Shown: piece by piece, positions 1 through 11,517 of the stretch
Position numbering within the stretch: position 1 is the stretch's first letter
How the letters are laid out: each line of letters opens with the position of its first letter
Assembly: GCA_039654915.1 (NCBI GenBank)
Contig: CM077597.1
Location: forward strand, 42,444,001-42,508,000
Reading direction: 5' to 3'
DNA: 64,000 bases
Source of the DNA: Aquilaria yunnanensis
Lineage: Eukaryota > Streptophyta > Magnoliopsida > Malvales > Thymelaeaceae
Notes under the pieces: generated by a model
The model's database searches: none
What the model saw: the letters and a program-made list of their open reading frames with translations, nothing else
What the model was told of the DNA's origin: nothing
Position numbers and translations under genes: made by a program

Positions 1-1
1 T

Positions 2-2265
2 GACTATCTGAAGGAGTGTGGTATAGTATCACAACTCACTCCACCAAGCACACCTCAATGGAATGGTGTTTCTGAAAGGAGAAATCGAACTCTGTTAGAC
101 ATGGTTTGCTCCATGATGAGTCAAGCTGACCTTCCAAACTCCTTTTGGGGACATGCTCTAGAGACAGCCGCTTTTACACTAAACCGAGTTCCATCTAAAT
201 CGATTCAAAAGACACCATATGAGATATGGAGTGGGAGGCGTCCCAATTTGTCTTTTATGAAGATTTGGGGCTGTGACGCTTATATGAAACGTCAATCCTC
301 TGACAAACTAGGGCCCAAATCTCAAAAATGCCTTTTTGTTGGGTATCCCAAAGAAACAAAGGGTTACTATTTCTACAATCCCTCTGAGCAAAAAGTGTTT
401 GTTGCTCGAACTGGTGTCTTTTTGGAGAAAGAGTTTATCTCTAAAGGAACTAGTGTGAGGAAAGTAGAACTTGAAGAAATTCAAGAACAACAAGGAGACA
501 TCGAACCTGAAATGGAACCTAAACAGACACCACAAGATGTTGTGGTTCAAGAGTCTGTTCCTGTAGCATAGAGCCCACGTAGGACTGGTAGGATTTGGCA
601 TGAGCCCGAGAGATATGGATTTCTCATGACTCACACCGGTGATGTGATGCTCATGGATCAAGATGAGCCCAAAACCTACCAACAAGCTATGTCAGGGCCT
701 GACTTTGATAAGTGGCTAGTGGCCATGAAATCCGAGATGGAATCCATGTATGAAAACCAAGTATGGACTTTGGTCGACCCACCTGAAGGGGTAAAACCCA
801 TAGGGTGCAAATGGGTTTTCAAGAAGAAAACTGACATGGATGGTAATGTGATTACCTTTAAGGGACGATTGGTCTCAAAAGGTTTCAAGCAAATTCATGG
901 TATTGACTATGATGAAACTTTTTCACCAGTTGCTATGCTTAAATCCATCCGAATTTTGTTTGCTATTGCTGCACACTATGATTATGAGATATGGCAAATG
1001 GATGTCAAAACTGAATTCCTAAATGGAAAGCTACTTGAGGATGTGTACATGACACAACCTGAGGGTTTTGTCACTCTTGAGAATGCCAATAAAGTGTGCA
1101 AATTGCAAAGGTCCATTTATGGACTGAAGCAAGCTTCTCGAAGTTGGAATCTTCATTTTGATGATGCAATCAAAGAGTTTGGTTTTATCAAAAATGAAGA
1201 TGAACCTTGTGTATACAAGAAGGTTAGTGGGAGCGCTATTGTCTTCTTGGTGTTGTATGTAGATGACATACTACTCATCGGGAATGACATTCCTGAGCTA
1301 CAGTCTATGAAGACTTGGCTAGGGAAATGTTTCTCTATGAAGGACTTGGGTGAAGCAGCCTATGTGTTAGGCATCAGGATCTATAGAGATAGATCTAGAA
1401 AGCTTCTTGGCCTAAGTCAAAGTACATATATTGACAAGGTGCTAAAGAGGTTTAGCATGCAAGATTCCAAGAAAGGATTCTTGCCCATGTCACATGGTAT
1501 CACTCTTTCTAGATCTCAGTGTCCGAGTACAACCGAGGAGAGAGAGCGCATGAGTAAGATTCCATATCCATCAGCAATTGGATCTATCATGTATGCCATG
1601 ATATGTACTCGTCTCGATGTCTCATATGCTTTGAGCATGATGAGTAGGTACCAATCGAACCCCGTTAACAGTCACTGGACAACTGTTAAGAACATCCTTA
1701 AGTACTTACGAAGGACTAAGGATGCATTCTTGGTCTTTGGAGGTGAAGATCAGCTCGTTGTAAGGGGTTACACCGATGCAAGCTTCCAATCCGATAAGGA
1801 TGATTTTAGATCGCAATCTAGTTATGTGTTTTGTATTGGTGGTGGTGCTGTGAGCTGGAAGAGTTCAAAGCAAGAGACAGTAGCTGACTCTACAACAGAA
1901 TCTGAGTACATTGCCGCCTCTGATGCTGCGAAGGAGGAAGTTTGGATCAAGAAGTTCATCACTGAACTTGGAGTGGTTCCAAGCATTGTCGACCCAATAG
2001 AGCTCTATTGTGACAACAATGGAGCACTCGCACAGGTAAGGAACCTCGATCTCACCAGCGATCCAAACACATACTCCGACGCTATCATCTCATTAGGGAG
2101 ATCATCGAGAGGGGTGATGTAAGGATATGCAGGACTTCGACAGACAGCAACATTGCTGATCCACTGACAAAGCCCCTTACGCAGCAGAAGCATGATAGCC
2201 ATTCTAGGTCCATCGGTATTAGATACATGGATGATTGGCATTTAGTGCAAGTGGGAGATTGTTAA
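2..2265 (+). pseudogene. Copia element A, 3' part of polyprotein (integrase C-part, RT, RNase H)
   Basis: Reading from base 2, the first codons continue a Ty1/Copia integrase (WNGVSERRN, carrying the catalytic Glu), followed by the integrase C-terminal region, reverse transcriptase and RNase H. The RT active site YVDD is at about 1256-1267. RNase H motifs YTDAS (near 1770) and TESEY (near 1900) are present. The 5' half lies off the left edge. The frame is broken by a TAG at 569-571, where copy D has CAA, and by loss of one base after 2036, where D reads CAGGCTAAGG and this copy CAGGTAAGG. After the shift the frame continues through ADPLTK to a TAA at 2263-2265 that overlaps the first bases of the LTR. 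Neither lesion is shared with D, so the two copies decayed separately. As it stands it cannot make a full polyprotein. Confidence 0.93.
2250..2259 (+). other. Polypurine tract of Copia A
   Basis: AGTGGGAGAT directly precedes the TG of the LTR. This purine run primes plus-strand DNA synthesis. The same tract is seen on the minus strand beside the Copia D 3' LTR, which fixes the LTR boundary. Confidence 0.8.
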
Positions 2266-3675
2266 TGTTGTGCCCAAAAAGCCAATCATGAGATGATTGT
2301 ATTTTTGCACATTGAGTCATGATATTTTATTGAGGCATTAATCCAGCAATTTTGTTTGTTCTTTTGTTTTTGCGTAACGAAATAAACATAATTGTAACCC
2401 TAGAATAATGATATTCTTAAACGTCCCTAGTCTAGTATTATTGTGGAGCGGGTTGCAATAATACATAATGACTAGCTTATGTGGAGACTAATATGAGATA
2501 TGTAGTCTACATATGGGTACAAGTTGGAGAACTTGTGTACTGGACCGACCCACCATTAGAACACTTCATGGATCGTTATATGAGTGTCATAAGTGATTCT
2601 CATAGTGATCATGGTATATGTAGTCCTTCGACCTAAGATCATCAAGGTTCCCTACATGTGAGTCACATACTTTGATACTTTCCTTTGTTGCTCGTAACTG
2701 AGTGAACTTGAAGGAGGTCATTGGGTATGTCACATATCATGCGGAGGGATTTGTATGATCAAGATGGGATTTGTCCCTCCTATGTAACGGGAGTGATATC
2801 TTTGGGCCCCTTGATAGAGTAAGACTTAGAAAATGCATGGCCATGCTCCGATGAGTTGATATATGATATCAATGTCGTCAGTTTAAGTTGGTCTACTCGG
2901 TAATCAAGAAACCAAAGATTGGGCTATACGAGAGTGACACATTCCATGTCTCGTGCTTAGTCTTGATATCTTGGACAAACGGACAATGGCATATATCGGT
3001 GATGATCATAAAGGTTTAGTCGATTCACCGACAATCTTGTCACTTGGGTAGCAATGATGTGTTGCTAGACACCACTCATTGCTTATGATCATAAATGTGA
3101 TTTATGATCATTGCCAACATGGGAAGAGCCTATTGGGTCGCACACATAGAGCTATTTGGATCATTAGAGTGCATGGGCTAATTATTTGGGTTATGGTTTC
3201 ACTTTAATTTCATATTAATAATGGGCCAAGGAGTTGAGCCATTATTAAGCCCGAAATTAAATCCTAATTGGATTAGGGCTTTGAAACCCATTAGGCCTGG
3301 AAGTTGAATCTCACTATAAATACAACTTTTAAGTGAGAAATTCGCAGGTCTCTTTGCCCTAGCCTCCCAAAAGGACAGCCACACTCTTCTCTTGCAATTC
3401 CTTGGAGGACGCAAGCTAGCACTGCGAGCGCAAGAGAAACGCATCTGCCGGGACGTGGTGGAAGCGTGGTGATCCCGAGAGGCTCGTGTCGATACCATAG
3501 AGAGCCTGAACACGTCAACTGTTTAGGTTTTGTGATTTGACTCTACAGTTGAGTGAGAGATCTCAACCGAAAATTAGGTATGAAATTTTCGAACACCCGG
3601 TTTACCCCGTTTCACTTGGATCCTGGAGGGTTTCGGTTAAATTCCGCTGCGATGTTTGGCTCCCGAAACCCAACA
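2260..3675 (+). repeat. 3' LTR of Copia A
   Basis: This 1416-bp LTR begins TGTTAATGTTGTGCCC and ends CCCGAAACCCAACA. It matches, in reverse orientation, the two LTRs of Copia D and the solo LTRs at 9522, 18344 and 43125. A TATAAATA box lies at 3315-3322. The sequence after the end starts GAACC; the other target copy is off the left edge, so the duplication cannot be tested. Short open frames on the opposite strand near 3199-3518 are judged non-coding. Confidence 0.92.
3315..3322 (+). promoter_or_regulatory. TATA box in Copia LTR
   Basis: TATAAATA sits about 1055 bp into the LTR, with about 350 bp to the LTR end. It is conserved at the same place in the Copia D 5' LTR (minus strand, 59399-59406). 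It probably sets the start of the element transcript. Confidence 0.65.
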
Positions 3676-6600
3676 GAACCTAGGCATAGATAAGCATGGT
3701 AGAGACATGCTGCTCAAATGATAAGAGGCTTTTAAATTTTTAGGCAGAGGTGAACCCTCAACCTCGTCAGGTAACCTTCATCCCTGATGATGAGTAGCCC
3801 ATCGATTTGACACTAGCTCTCCTATATGATTTTCAATGAAATATAATGACTAAGATCTTGTGAAAGTTTGATCAATTGTTTGAATAGAAAATGTTTATGA
3901 TGCAGGACCCCTCCTTAGAAGAGTCTATTAGTCTAGTAGAAAAAATTACCACTAAAGGAGTACTTGAAGGTAGGTGCATAAGGAGAATCATCATTTAAAG
4001 AACTACCTTTATGAGGCTAAAAAGAGGGCCAAAGTAGCAAACATCCTTTGTCTAAAGAGCAAAGGTCTGTAAGGGAAATGAGCTACTCCCCAAAGAGGTA
4101 ATATTACTTGCCAAAGCTCAACCCTCTTACGCTGAAAAAAAAAGCCCTCAATTGTGGCTATTGTAGGAATGCTCCTTGAGAAACTTGAGAAGATAAAAGA
4201 ACAAGTATCTTGCATTTTGTTTGGTCATGCCTAATCAGAATTCCCATCAGTGATAAAGATCCCTTTATAAAGAATGTACGAGATGCACCATTACATCTAG
4301 ATTTTTGAGTCTCATGCTTGGACTTATTTGTAGATAAGGATAATCCTTGGTCTCATTTCACAAAAAACCCAAAAAACATCATGCTCTATGGAGTTGGTGA
4401 TGTGATGATGTACAAGTGTTTTAGGGTGACACTAGCTAGCCTAGCCACCGTGTGGTACAACTACTTTCAACTGCCTTTGTGCACCAATTCATCGGAAGTC
4501 ACCCCCTACCAAAGAAGGCTGCCCAAGTGTCCAATTTGGTCTAAAGAATCAGCAAGTCCCTCAAGGGCTACATGGATTAGTTTAATAAGGAAGCTTAGAA
4601 TATGGTCAATTTTACTCTCAAAGTGTATGTCATAGCCATGAATAGGGGACTTAAAAAAAAACTCCTGATTCATATTTGAACTCTTTTAGGAAATGCTTGA
4701 CATACTGGGAGATTTTTATCGGGTTGCCACATTGTATATAATTGTGGAAGAGATGATTATAGAGAATGAAAAGCCTGAAACAAGGAAGGCCGAGGTGCCT
4801 ACCTTGGATTGGACTAGGGGTAATGGGTAACCATGAAAGAAACCTTCCTACACTCCCTTAAGCACTATTAAGAATAGTATACAAATGGCCCAAGAAAAAG
4901 CCCAGGGAGCAAAGCGTCCAAGGCTAATGACCTTAGACAAAAAAAAGAATCCCAAGATATATTGTGAGTATCACCAAGATCACAGGCATGATACTGAAGA
5001 ATGCCATCAACTAAAAAAGTATGTTGAATATCTGATCAACCAAGGGCTATTAATGAAATATCTCCACCACCCTTCCATGAAGAATGGGGGAAGGAATAAA
5101 TAGAGAAGGCATGATGATGAGGATTATGATTTTGATTGTCAAAGGAATAACCGAAGCCTTGAAGGCAGCTGCCTTCACTTACTGGGGTCATCTAGACAAT
5201 CACATCCTCTCTTCCTTTGGGGGAAAAAAAATAGGAAAGAGAGAGTTCTCCTTAGTGGAGTTTGACAATCATGAAATTGTTTAGCAAGGTACAATGGGTC
5301 AAAAATCAAGTTCCCTCATGATAATCCTATTCTAATAACGGCTCAAATAGGCAACCAAGATGTGGAGAGCATCCTTTATGATGATGGATCGAATGTCGAT
5401 GTCCTGTTTGCCCAAGTCCTTTAAAGCCTTGGAATTCCTGTTAAGAGTTGCCCATCCTCAGTTGGATTGATTTGCCATTCATGCTAAAGGGGATAGCCAT
5501 AAGAGATGACAGAAGTCTTTACCTCGGTGATAGTGAGGTTCATTGTCATATATGTTTCCGTTACCCTATAATGCCATCATTCAGGAGGTAGACTCAAGGG
5601 GCCTTACACATTAAGCCTAACATGAATTACCTAACTATCACTTCTAAAGCAGAACAAGGTAAAGCCACCATCTTCATTGATTAGGCCGAAGTTAGAAAGG
5701 TCTTCATCAAGGCATGCCAAAACCTATCAAAGAGATGTGCTCATACTTCGATGAGACCAACCTCGGGCAACCACATAAAGTCCCTAAGGACAAGAATAAA
5801 GACATAGAGACTGAGTGTCTTAAGTTGATCCAAGCCTTAAGTACTAAAATTGGGGAAAAGTTTCTCCAAAAAGAAAATGGCTAAACTTGTATATTTTTTG
5901 AGCATCTAATAAATGCTTGTTCACTTGTTTGCTAACGAATAATCCTAGAATTGATCCAGGCATCATACAGCATAGCCTTAAAGTAGACCCCAAAGCATGT
6001 CCTATTAGATAAAAGAAATGGAACATTGCCCCTTATAAAAGAGCCTTCATTAAACAGAAGGTTTAGTAACGCATAGAAGTAGAGGTGATAAGGGAAGTAA
6101 AATATCTAGACTGGCATAGGAACATAGTAATTGCTACACAGGAAGGGAGTAAAAAAAAAAAAGATGTGCTTAGACTTTGCCAAAGGCAATGAAGTTTGCC
6201 CTAAGGACTCATACCCTTTGCCTTCTATAGACCAGCTAGTCAATTCAACCACCAAATACAAAACATTAATTTTTCTAGATGCTTTCTATGGTACCATCAA
6301 ATTTAGATGAATCCCAATATTGAGTGCAAAAACGTCCTTCATAACCAATAAGTGCACTTTCTATTTTGTACGAATGCCCATTGGTTTGAAGAATGTTATA
6401 GCAACCTATTAGTGACTCAAAGATAATGTGTTTGTCGGTCAAATGGGCAAAAGCATGGAAGTCTACATGGATGATATGATCATCACAAGCCAAAGTCTGC
6501 AGGACCACATCAGGGATTGTAAGGAAAGCTTTTAGAAATTAAGGAAATTTGACATATGTCAAAACCTTGAAAAATGTGTTTTTAGTGTGGATGCCAAAAT

Positions 6601-7649
6601 GTTTCTTGGTTTCATGATGTTCAAATGAGGAGTCAATGCCGAGCCTGAGAAAATTAAGGCAATCCTCCACTCTTAAATGTCAATTCCATCAAGGATGTTT
6701 AGAGACTCAAGTGAAGGATAACAGTGCTTAGTCATTTCATATCCAGTTATGATGACTAGTGCAGACACTTTTTAAAAAATCTAATAAAAAATAATGGAAT
6801 TTGTTGAAGACAATATAGAGGAATTGTGTGAGAATGAGGAATGTCAAGAGGCTTAGGAAAAGCTTAAGGCCTATTTGCCACAACTTCCAACTATTCTACA
6901 GCTGATGGAAGGAGAGGCCATTGGGTTATACCTATGGTTAGTGAGAAACCTTTAAGTTTGGTCCTAGCAAGCAAGGAAGAAAATGGGCAACAATGGCCAG
7001 TTTACTAAGTAAGCAAATCCTTGCATGGTGCTAAAGTTGGTTATCTGGTCCACCAAAAATTAGTTTATGTCCTAATGCTAGTAGGGCATAGACTTCAGCC
7101 ATACTTCCTAGGGTGCACCATTCTTGTTGAAAGCAATCTCCCATTACAAGATGTCATGTATGGGATCACTCAAGGTGATTGTCTAAGTGGTATATCGAGC
7201 TCAGAGAATGCGACATTGTATACAAATCTAGAAAAGCAATAAAGGCTCAAGCTATGGTCAATTTTACAGCTGATTTGGCAAAAAAGTCCAAAAGAGACTT
7301 ATCCACTTTGAAAGAAGAAGAGTTGAAGTGGTCTCTTTATGTGGATGAGGCTTCTAGTGTCAATCACAAAGGTGTTGGTATAGTTCTTTAGGGCATTGAA
7401 TGAATGGAGACCTGAAGATGTAACAAGTTTGAGTTCCAAGTTACAAATAACGTCACTAAATATAAAGCCCTAATAATAGGGCTTGAGCTAGCTAGAAACG
7501 TTGACATCCAATCTCTTTGAGCTTACAGTATTCTCAATTGCTAGCTTGGCAATTGAAGGGGCCAAGACCTGACAAATACGGTGATCTTGTAAATATTTAT
7601 TAGAAAAATTTGATTGAATTCAAGTGGAAAAGATACCAGGGTAGGAAAG
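3676..7649 (+). pseudogene. Tat-like Gypsy element H, decayed gag-pol
   Basis: This is an old plus-strand Ty3/Gypsy internal region, recognisable by comparison with element B. Gag similarity starts near 4318 (the WYNY segment matching B's WYNS). A zinc-knuckle-like block (YCEYHQDHRHDTEEC) is at about 4960-5020. A protease site DDGS is near 5381. RT runs about 6000-6660 with YMDD near 6470 in place of B's YVDD. The first RNase H is about 6900-7260, and the start of a second RNase H (WSLYVDEAS) is near 7330. Many stops and shifts remove any coding capacity. The last segment before 7650 resumes after the inserted LTR at 11518 (ESAKVDTLGK), matching B's RNase H end. Copia A has displaced the left end of H. 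Confidence 0.8.
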
Positions 7650-10600
7650 TGTTACCACCTCACAAAAATGGGAGAATTACAAGTGTGGAATAATGGTCAA
7701 AAAGCCATTATATTATGTAATTCTTTTCATAGTGATTGAAGTGTGAGGGGTAAAAGGTATAATGAACACCTCCTTAAAAGTGTTCCAAGTTGGCAACTTG
7801 GCCCTCAAGAAAAGCCTTAAGGATTGCTTATTTGTCAAGCAACCTATGGACCTTTTTTTGTAAGGTTTTAAAAATTCGGGAACTAAGTGTTTTGGAAGTG
7901 CTATGAATGGTATGAAAGTGCTATTGGAGGACCAAATTGCTTAGGGAAGACAACTAAGGACAAAGAAAACACAAAAATGCATAAAGGACCTAAGTTTTCT
8001 AATGTAGGCCTTAGCATGTGTATGTCTTTGGCTTAAGAAAAATGGAGCAATTTGGAGTTTTCCCACCTAGGGAGGGGTGGCCATGGCTTGTAAAAGGGTT
8101 AAAAATTTTGGGTACATGTGTACCAATAAGTTTAAGACAAAGAAACCATGCTTATGGGCAAAGAAAAGGACATAAAGCATGATTAAGGCTAATAAGGGTG
8201 TTTAGTGCCCTAAAGCTAATTTAAGAAGCCTAACTTGAATTTTCTTCTCCCATATTCGACCCACACAACCACCACCCTCCACCACATTCTTCCATAGCTC
8301 CTCCATAGCCACCATACCTCTACGATTGAAATTGAGGGCAAAAGGAAGCAATTGGAAGCAAACTAGAGCTATTGCTTGAGAACTTCAAGGATCAAGCTTC
8401 AAATTTGGCTTACTTAGTTTGGTAAGGGTTCTCTTGCTCTCATGGGTTGTTTTATGTATTTTCAAGAAACCATGAAGCTAGGTTTGAGCTTGGAAGAGAG
8501 CCATGAGCTTGGTGAACTAAGCTTAGTGAGGGGAGTGTACTTATTGTAGGTTTTGTGACCAGTGTGAACTGCACATTGATGGCAGCGAATTTAAGGGTTT
8601 TTAGAGCCCAAAGTTAGTACTAACTAGTGTTAAAATTTTCCTAAGACCAAGGATTAGCTTGAGGAGGGCTTCCATAGTGATTTATTTAAGTTTATTTCAT
8701 GTTTTATCGACTAACCTATGGTTTATGTTGCTGCTGCATTTCATGTGTTTGATGGTTGTGAATGGCTGTTGCAATTGGTTGCTATATCTTCTATATATGC
8801 ATTGTGGTTGTGTTTTAGTGTCTTTGGATGCAGGTTTTGATAATGGTTACATTGCCTATTGAATCCAAGTGCTACCCTTACTAAGTTTCTCAATGAAACT
8901 TACTCCCCTCAATTCTGTCATTTCAAGTCCAGCTGAACGATCACCTTCAAAATAACCTTTGTAGTTTGTGTTTTTCCCTAAACTTAAAGGTACTTAAACT
9001 TCCATATGTCTAGTTGTGATCTGGTGAGTTTGATGATTTTATGAGTACATTTGGTATTTTTGGTGATGGTGCTTATTGTGTTATGCAGCAGCTGTCCAGC
9101 ATCATGTTTTTGGAGTCCATCGTATCTCAGGCACTCCTATAACTTATGGTGAGTATTTAGCTGAGTTAAGACCATTGTGTAGTGCATGTATTCATGTACA
9201 TGTAGTGTATGTAAAATGAGACAAGTATGTGAACATTTAAGTAATGTTTTGGCTACGTATGTGATGTGGTGTAGAGTTGCCTAAGTGTGAATGATAGGTT
9301 GCTTACTTGTAAATTCTGTTTTGGCCACATAAAGTTGCTAGATGCAATAGAATCAATTTCCCATGTGTATTGGACATGTATGGGATAGCCTTGGAGGGCG
9401 TACCCTTTGTGAATGTAGTGTTTGCACACGTATGAAATTTTGTATGGGCAAAATAGTCATAAAGTGACCAAAATTTTGACTATGCACTCAAAACACTGTA
9501 TCTCCCTGTGTAGTATGAACCTGATGGGTTTCGGGAGCCAAACAGCACAGTAGAATTTAACCGAAACCCTCTAGGAGCCAAGTGAAACGGGGTAAACCGG
9601 GTGTTCAAAAATTTTCATACCTAATTTTCGGTTGAGATCTCTCACTCAACTGTAAAGTCGAATCACAAAACCTGAACAGTTGATGTGTTCAGGCTCTCTA
9701 TGGTATCCACACGAGCCTCTCGGGATCACCACGCTTCCACCACTTCCCGGCAGATGCGTTTCTCTTGCGCTCGCAGTGCTAGCTCGCGTCCTCCAAGGAA
9801 TTGCAAGAGAAGAGTGCGGCTGTCCTTTTTGGGAGGCTAGGGCAAGGAGACCTGCGAATTTCTCATTAGAAGTTGTATTTATAGTGAGACTCAACTTCTA
9901 GGCCTAATGGGTTTCAAAGCCCTAATCCAATTAGGATTTAATTTTGACCTTAATAATGGCTCAACTCTTGGGCCCATTATTAATATGAAATTAAAGTGAA
10001 ACCATAACCCAAATAATTAGCCCATGCACTCTAATGATCCAAATAGTTTTATGTGTGCGACCCAATAGGCTCTTATCACGTTGGCAATGGTCATAAATCA
10101 CATTTATGATCATAAGCAATGAGCGGTGTCTAGCAACACATCATTGCTACCCAAGTGACATGATTGTCGATGATTCGACTAAACCTTGATGATCATCACC
10201 GATATATGTCATTTTCCCTTTGTCCAAGATATCAAGACTAAGCACGAGACATGGAATGTGTCACTCTCGTATAGCCCAATCTTTGGTTTCTTGATTACCA
10301 AGTAGACTAACTTAAACTGATGACATTGATATCGTATATCAACTCATCCGAGCATGGCCATGCATTTTCTAAGTCTCACTCTATCAAGGGGCCCAAAGAT
10401 ATCACTCCCGTTACATAGGAGGGACAAATCCCGTCTTGATCATGCAAATCCCTCCGCATGATATGTGACATACCCAATGACCTCCTTCAAGTCCAGTCAG
10501 TTACGAGCAACAAAGGAAAGTATCAAAGTATGTGACTCACATGTAGGGAACCTTGATGATCTTAGGTCGAAGGATTACATATACCATGATCACTATGAGA

Positions 10601-11517
10601 ATCACTTATGACACTCATATAGCGATCCATGTAGTGTTCTCATGGTGGGTCGATCCAGTACACAAGTTCTCCAACTTGTACCCATATGTAGACTACATAT
10701 CTCATATTAGTCTCCACATATGCTAGTCGTTATGTATTATTGCAACCCGCTCCACAATAATACTAGACCAGGGACATTTAAGAATATCATTCTAGGGTTA
10801 CAATTATGTTTATTACGTTACGCAGAAACAAAACAACAAACATAATTGCTGGATTAATGCCTTAATAAAATATCATGACTCAATGTGTAAAAATACAATC
10901 ATCTCATGATTGGCTTTTGGGCACAACACTAACAGAATCTTGGTATGAAATTTTGACCACACCTATAGCACATCTAGAGGTTTCATTGGGAGTTTGAATG
11001 TCTAGATTTAGAACCTTGTAGCCAAAGTTATGACATTGCAAAGTTGGCTAAGTTACTGTTTATTTGGTCAAAATTTTGTAACCAACTTAAAAAATCTATA
11101 ACATGGTCCATAGGTGGGCTATTGATGTAAAAAAAACTTTTTGGGTTTTCTATAAGTCTCTAATTGATAATGGATCAAATAAAACATAGGGGTAAGTAGC
11201 TAGAATGATACAATTTATTAAAGGAAGTTACAGGTGCAGTGGCTAGTCACTAGAACTTAACAAGGTTGCCTAATGTATGGTAGCCAAAATTAAGACTTGT
11301 GCTAGTGTTTCCCTTATTTTTTTCCATGGTGTGCATGAAATGTGAATATGTGTGTGATGGTTGGACCAATATGCATGTATTTACATAGCGCCCAAGAGGG
11401 CCACTTGGGTATGCACACTAAGTGTAGTATTTTGTTGGCCTACAGAACATTACCAATCCCGGGAGACTAAATGCACAATTTTGGCACCATAATTGGACTC
11501 CTGTGGAGTGGGTAACA
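7650..11517 (+). repeat. Solo LTR of chromovirus family F, holding a nested Copia LTR
   Basis: The LTR begins TGTTACCACC and ends GGGTAACA, the same ends as the F element LTR on the minus strand at 44995-47435. Without the nested Copia LTR it is about 2.45 kb, equal to the F LTR. Flanks are GAAAG (7645-7649) and AAAAG (11518-11522), a target duplication with one mismatch. Joining the flanks restores the H RNase H reading (ESAKVDTLGK), so this is a clean insertion that later lost its internal part by LTR-LTR recombination. Confidence 0.85.
9522..10934 (-). repeat. Solo Copia LTR inside the F-family LTR
   Basis: A 1413-bp copy of the Copia A/D LTR in minus orientation, displayed TGATGGGTTTCGGG ... 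ACACTAACA. Flanks are GAACC (9517-9521) and GAATC (10935-10939). Two related LTRs in the window, at about 41540 and, reversed, about 45580, keep the uninterrupted sequence GAATCTTGGTAT, so the unoccupied site is seen directly and the left copy has one change. Confidence 0.92.

Noticed and set aside
3199..3518. Copia LTR as a captured host gene fragment, because of GC-rich codon-like sequence near the TATA.
   Set aside because: The GC-rich part sits just past the TATA in all copies and is best read as an untranslated leader segment of the element transcript.
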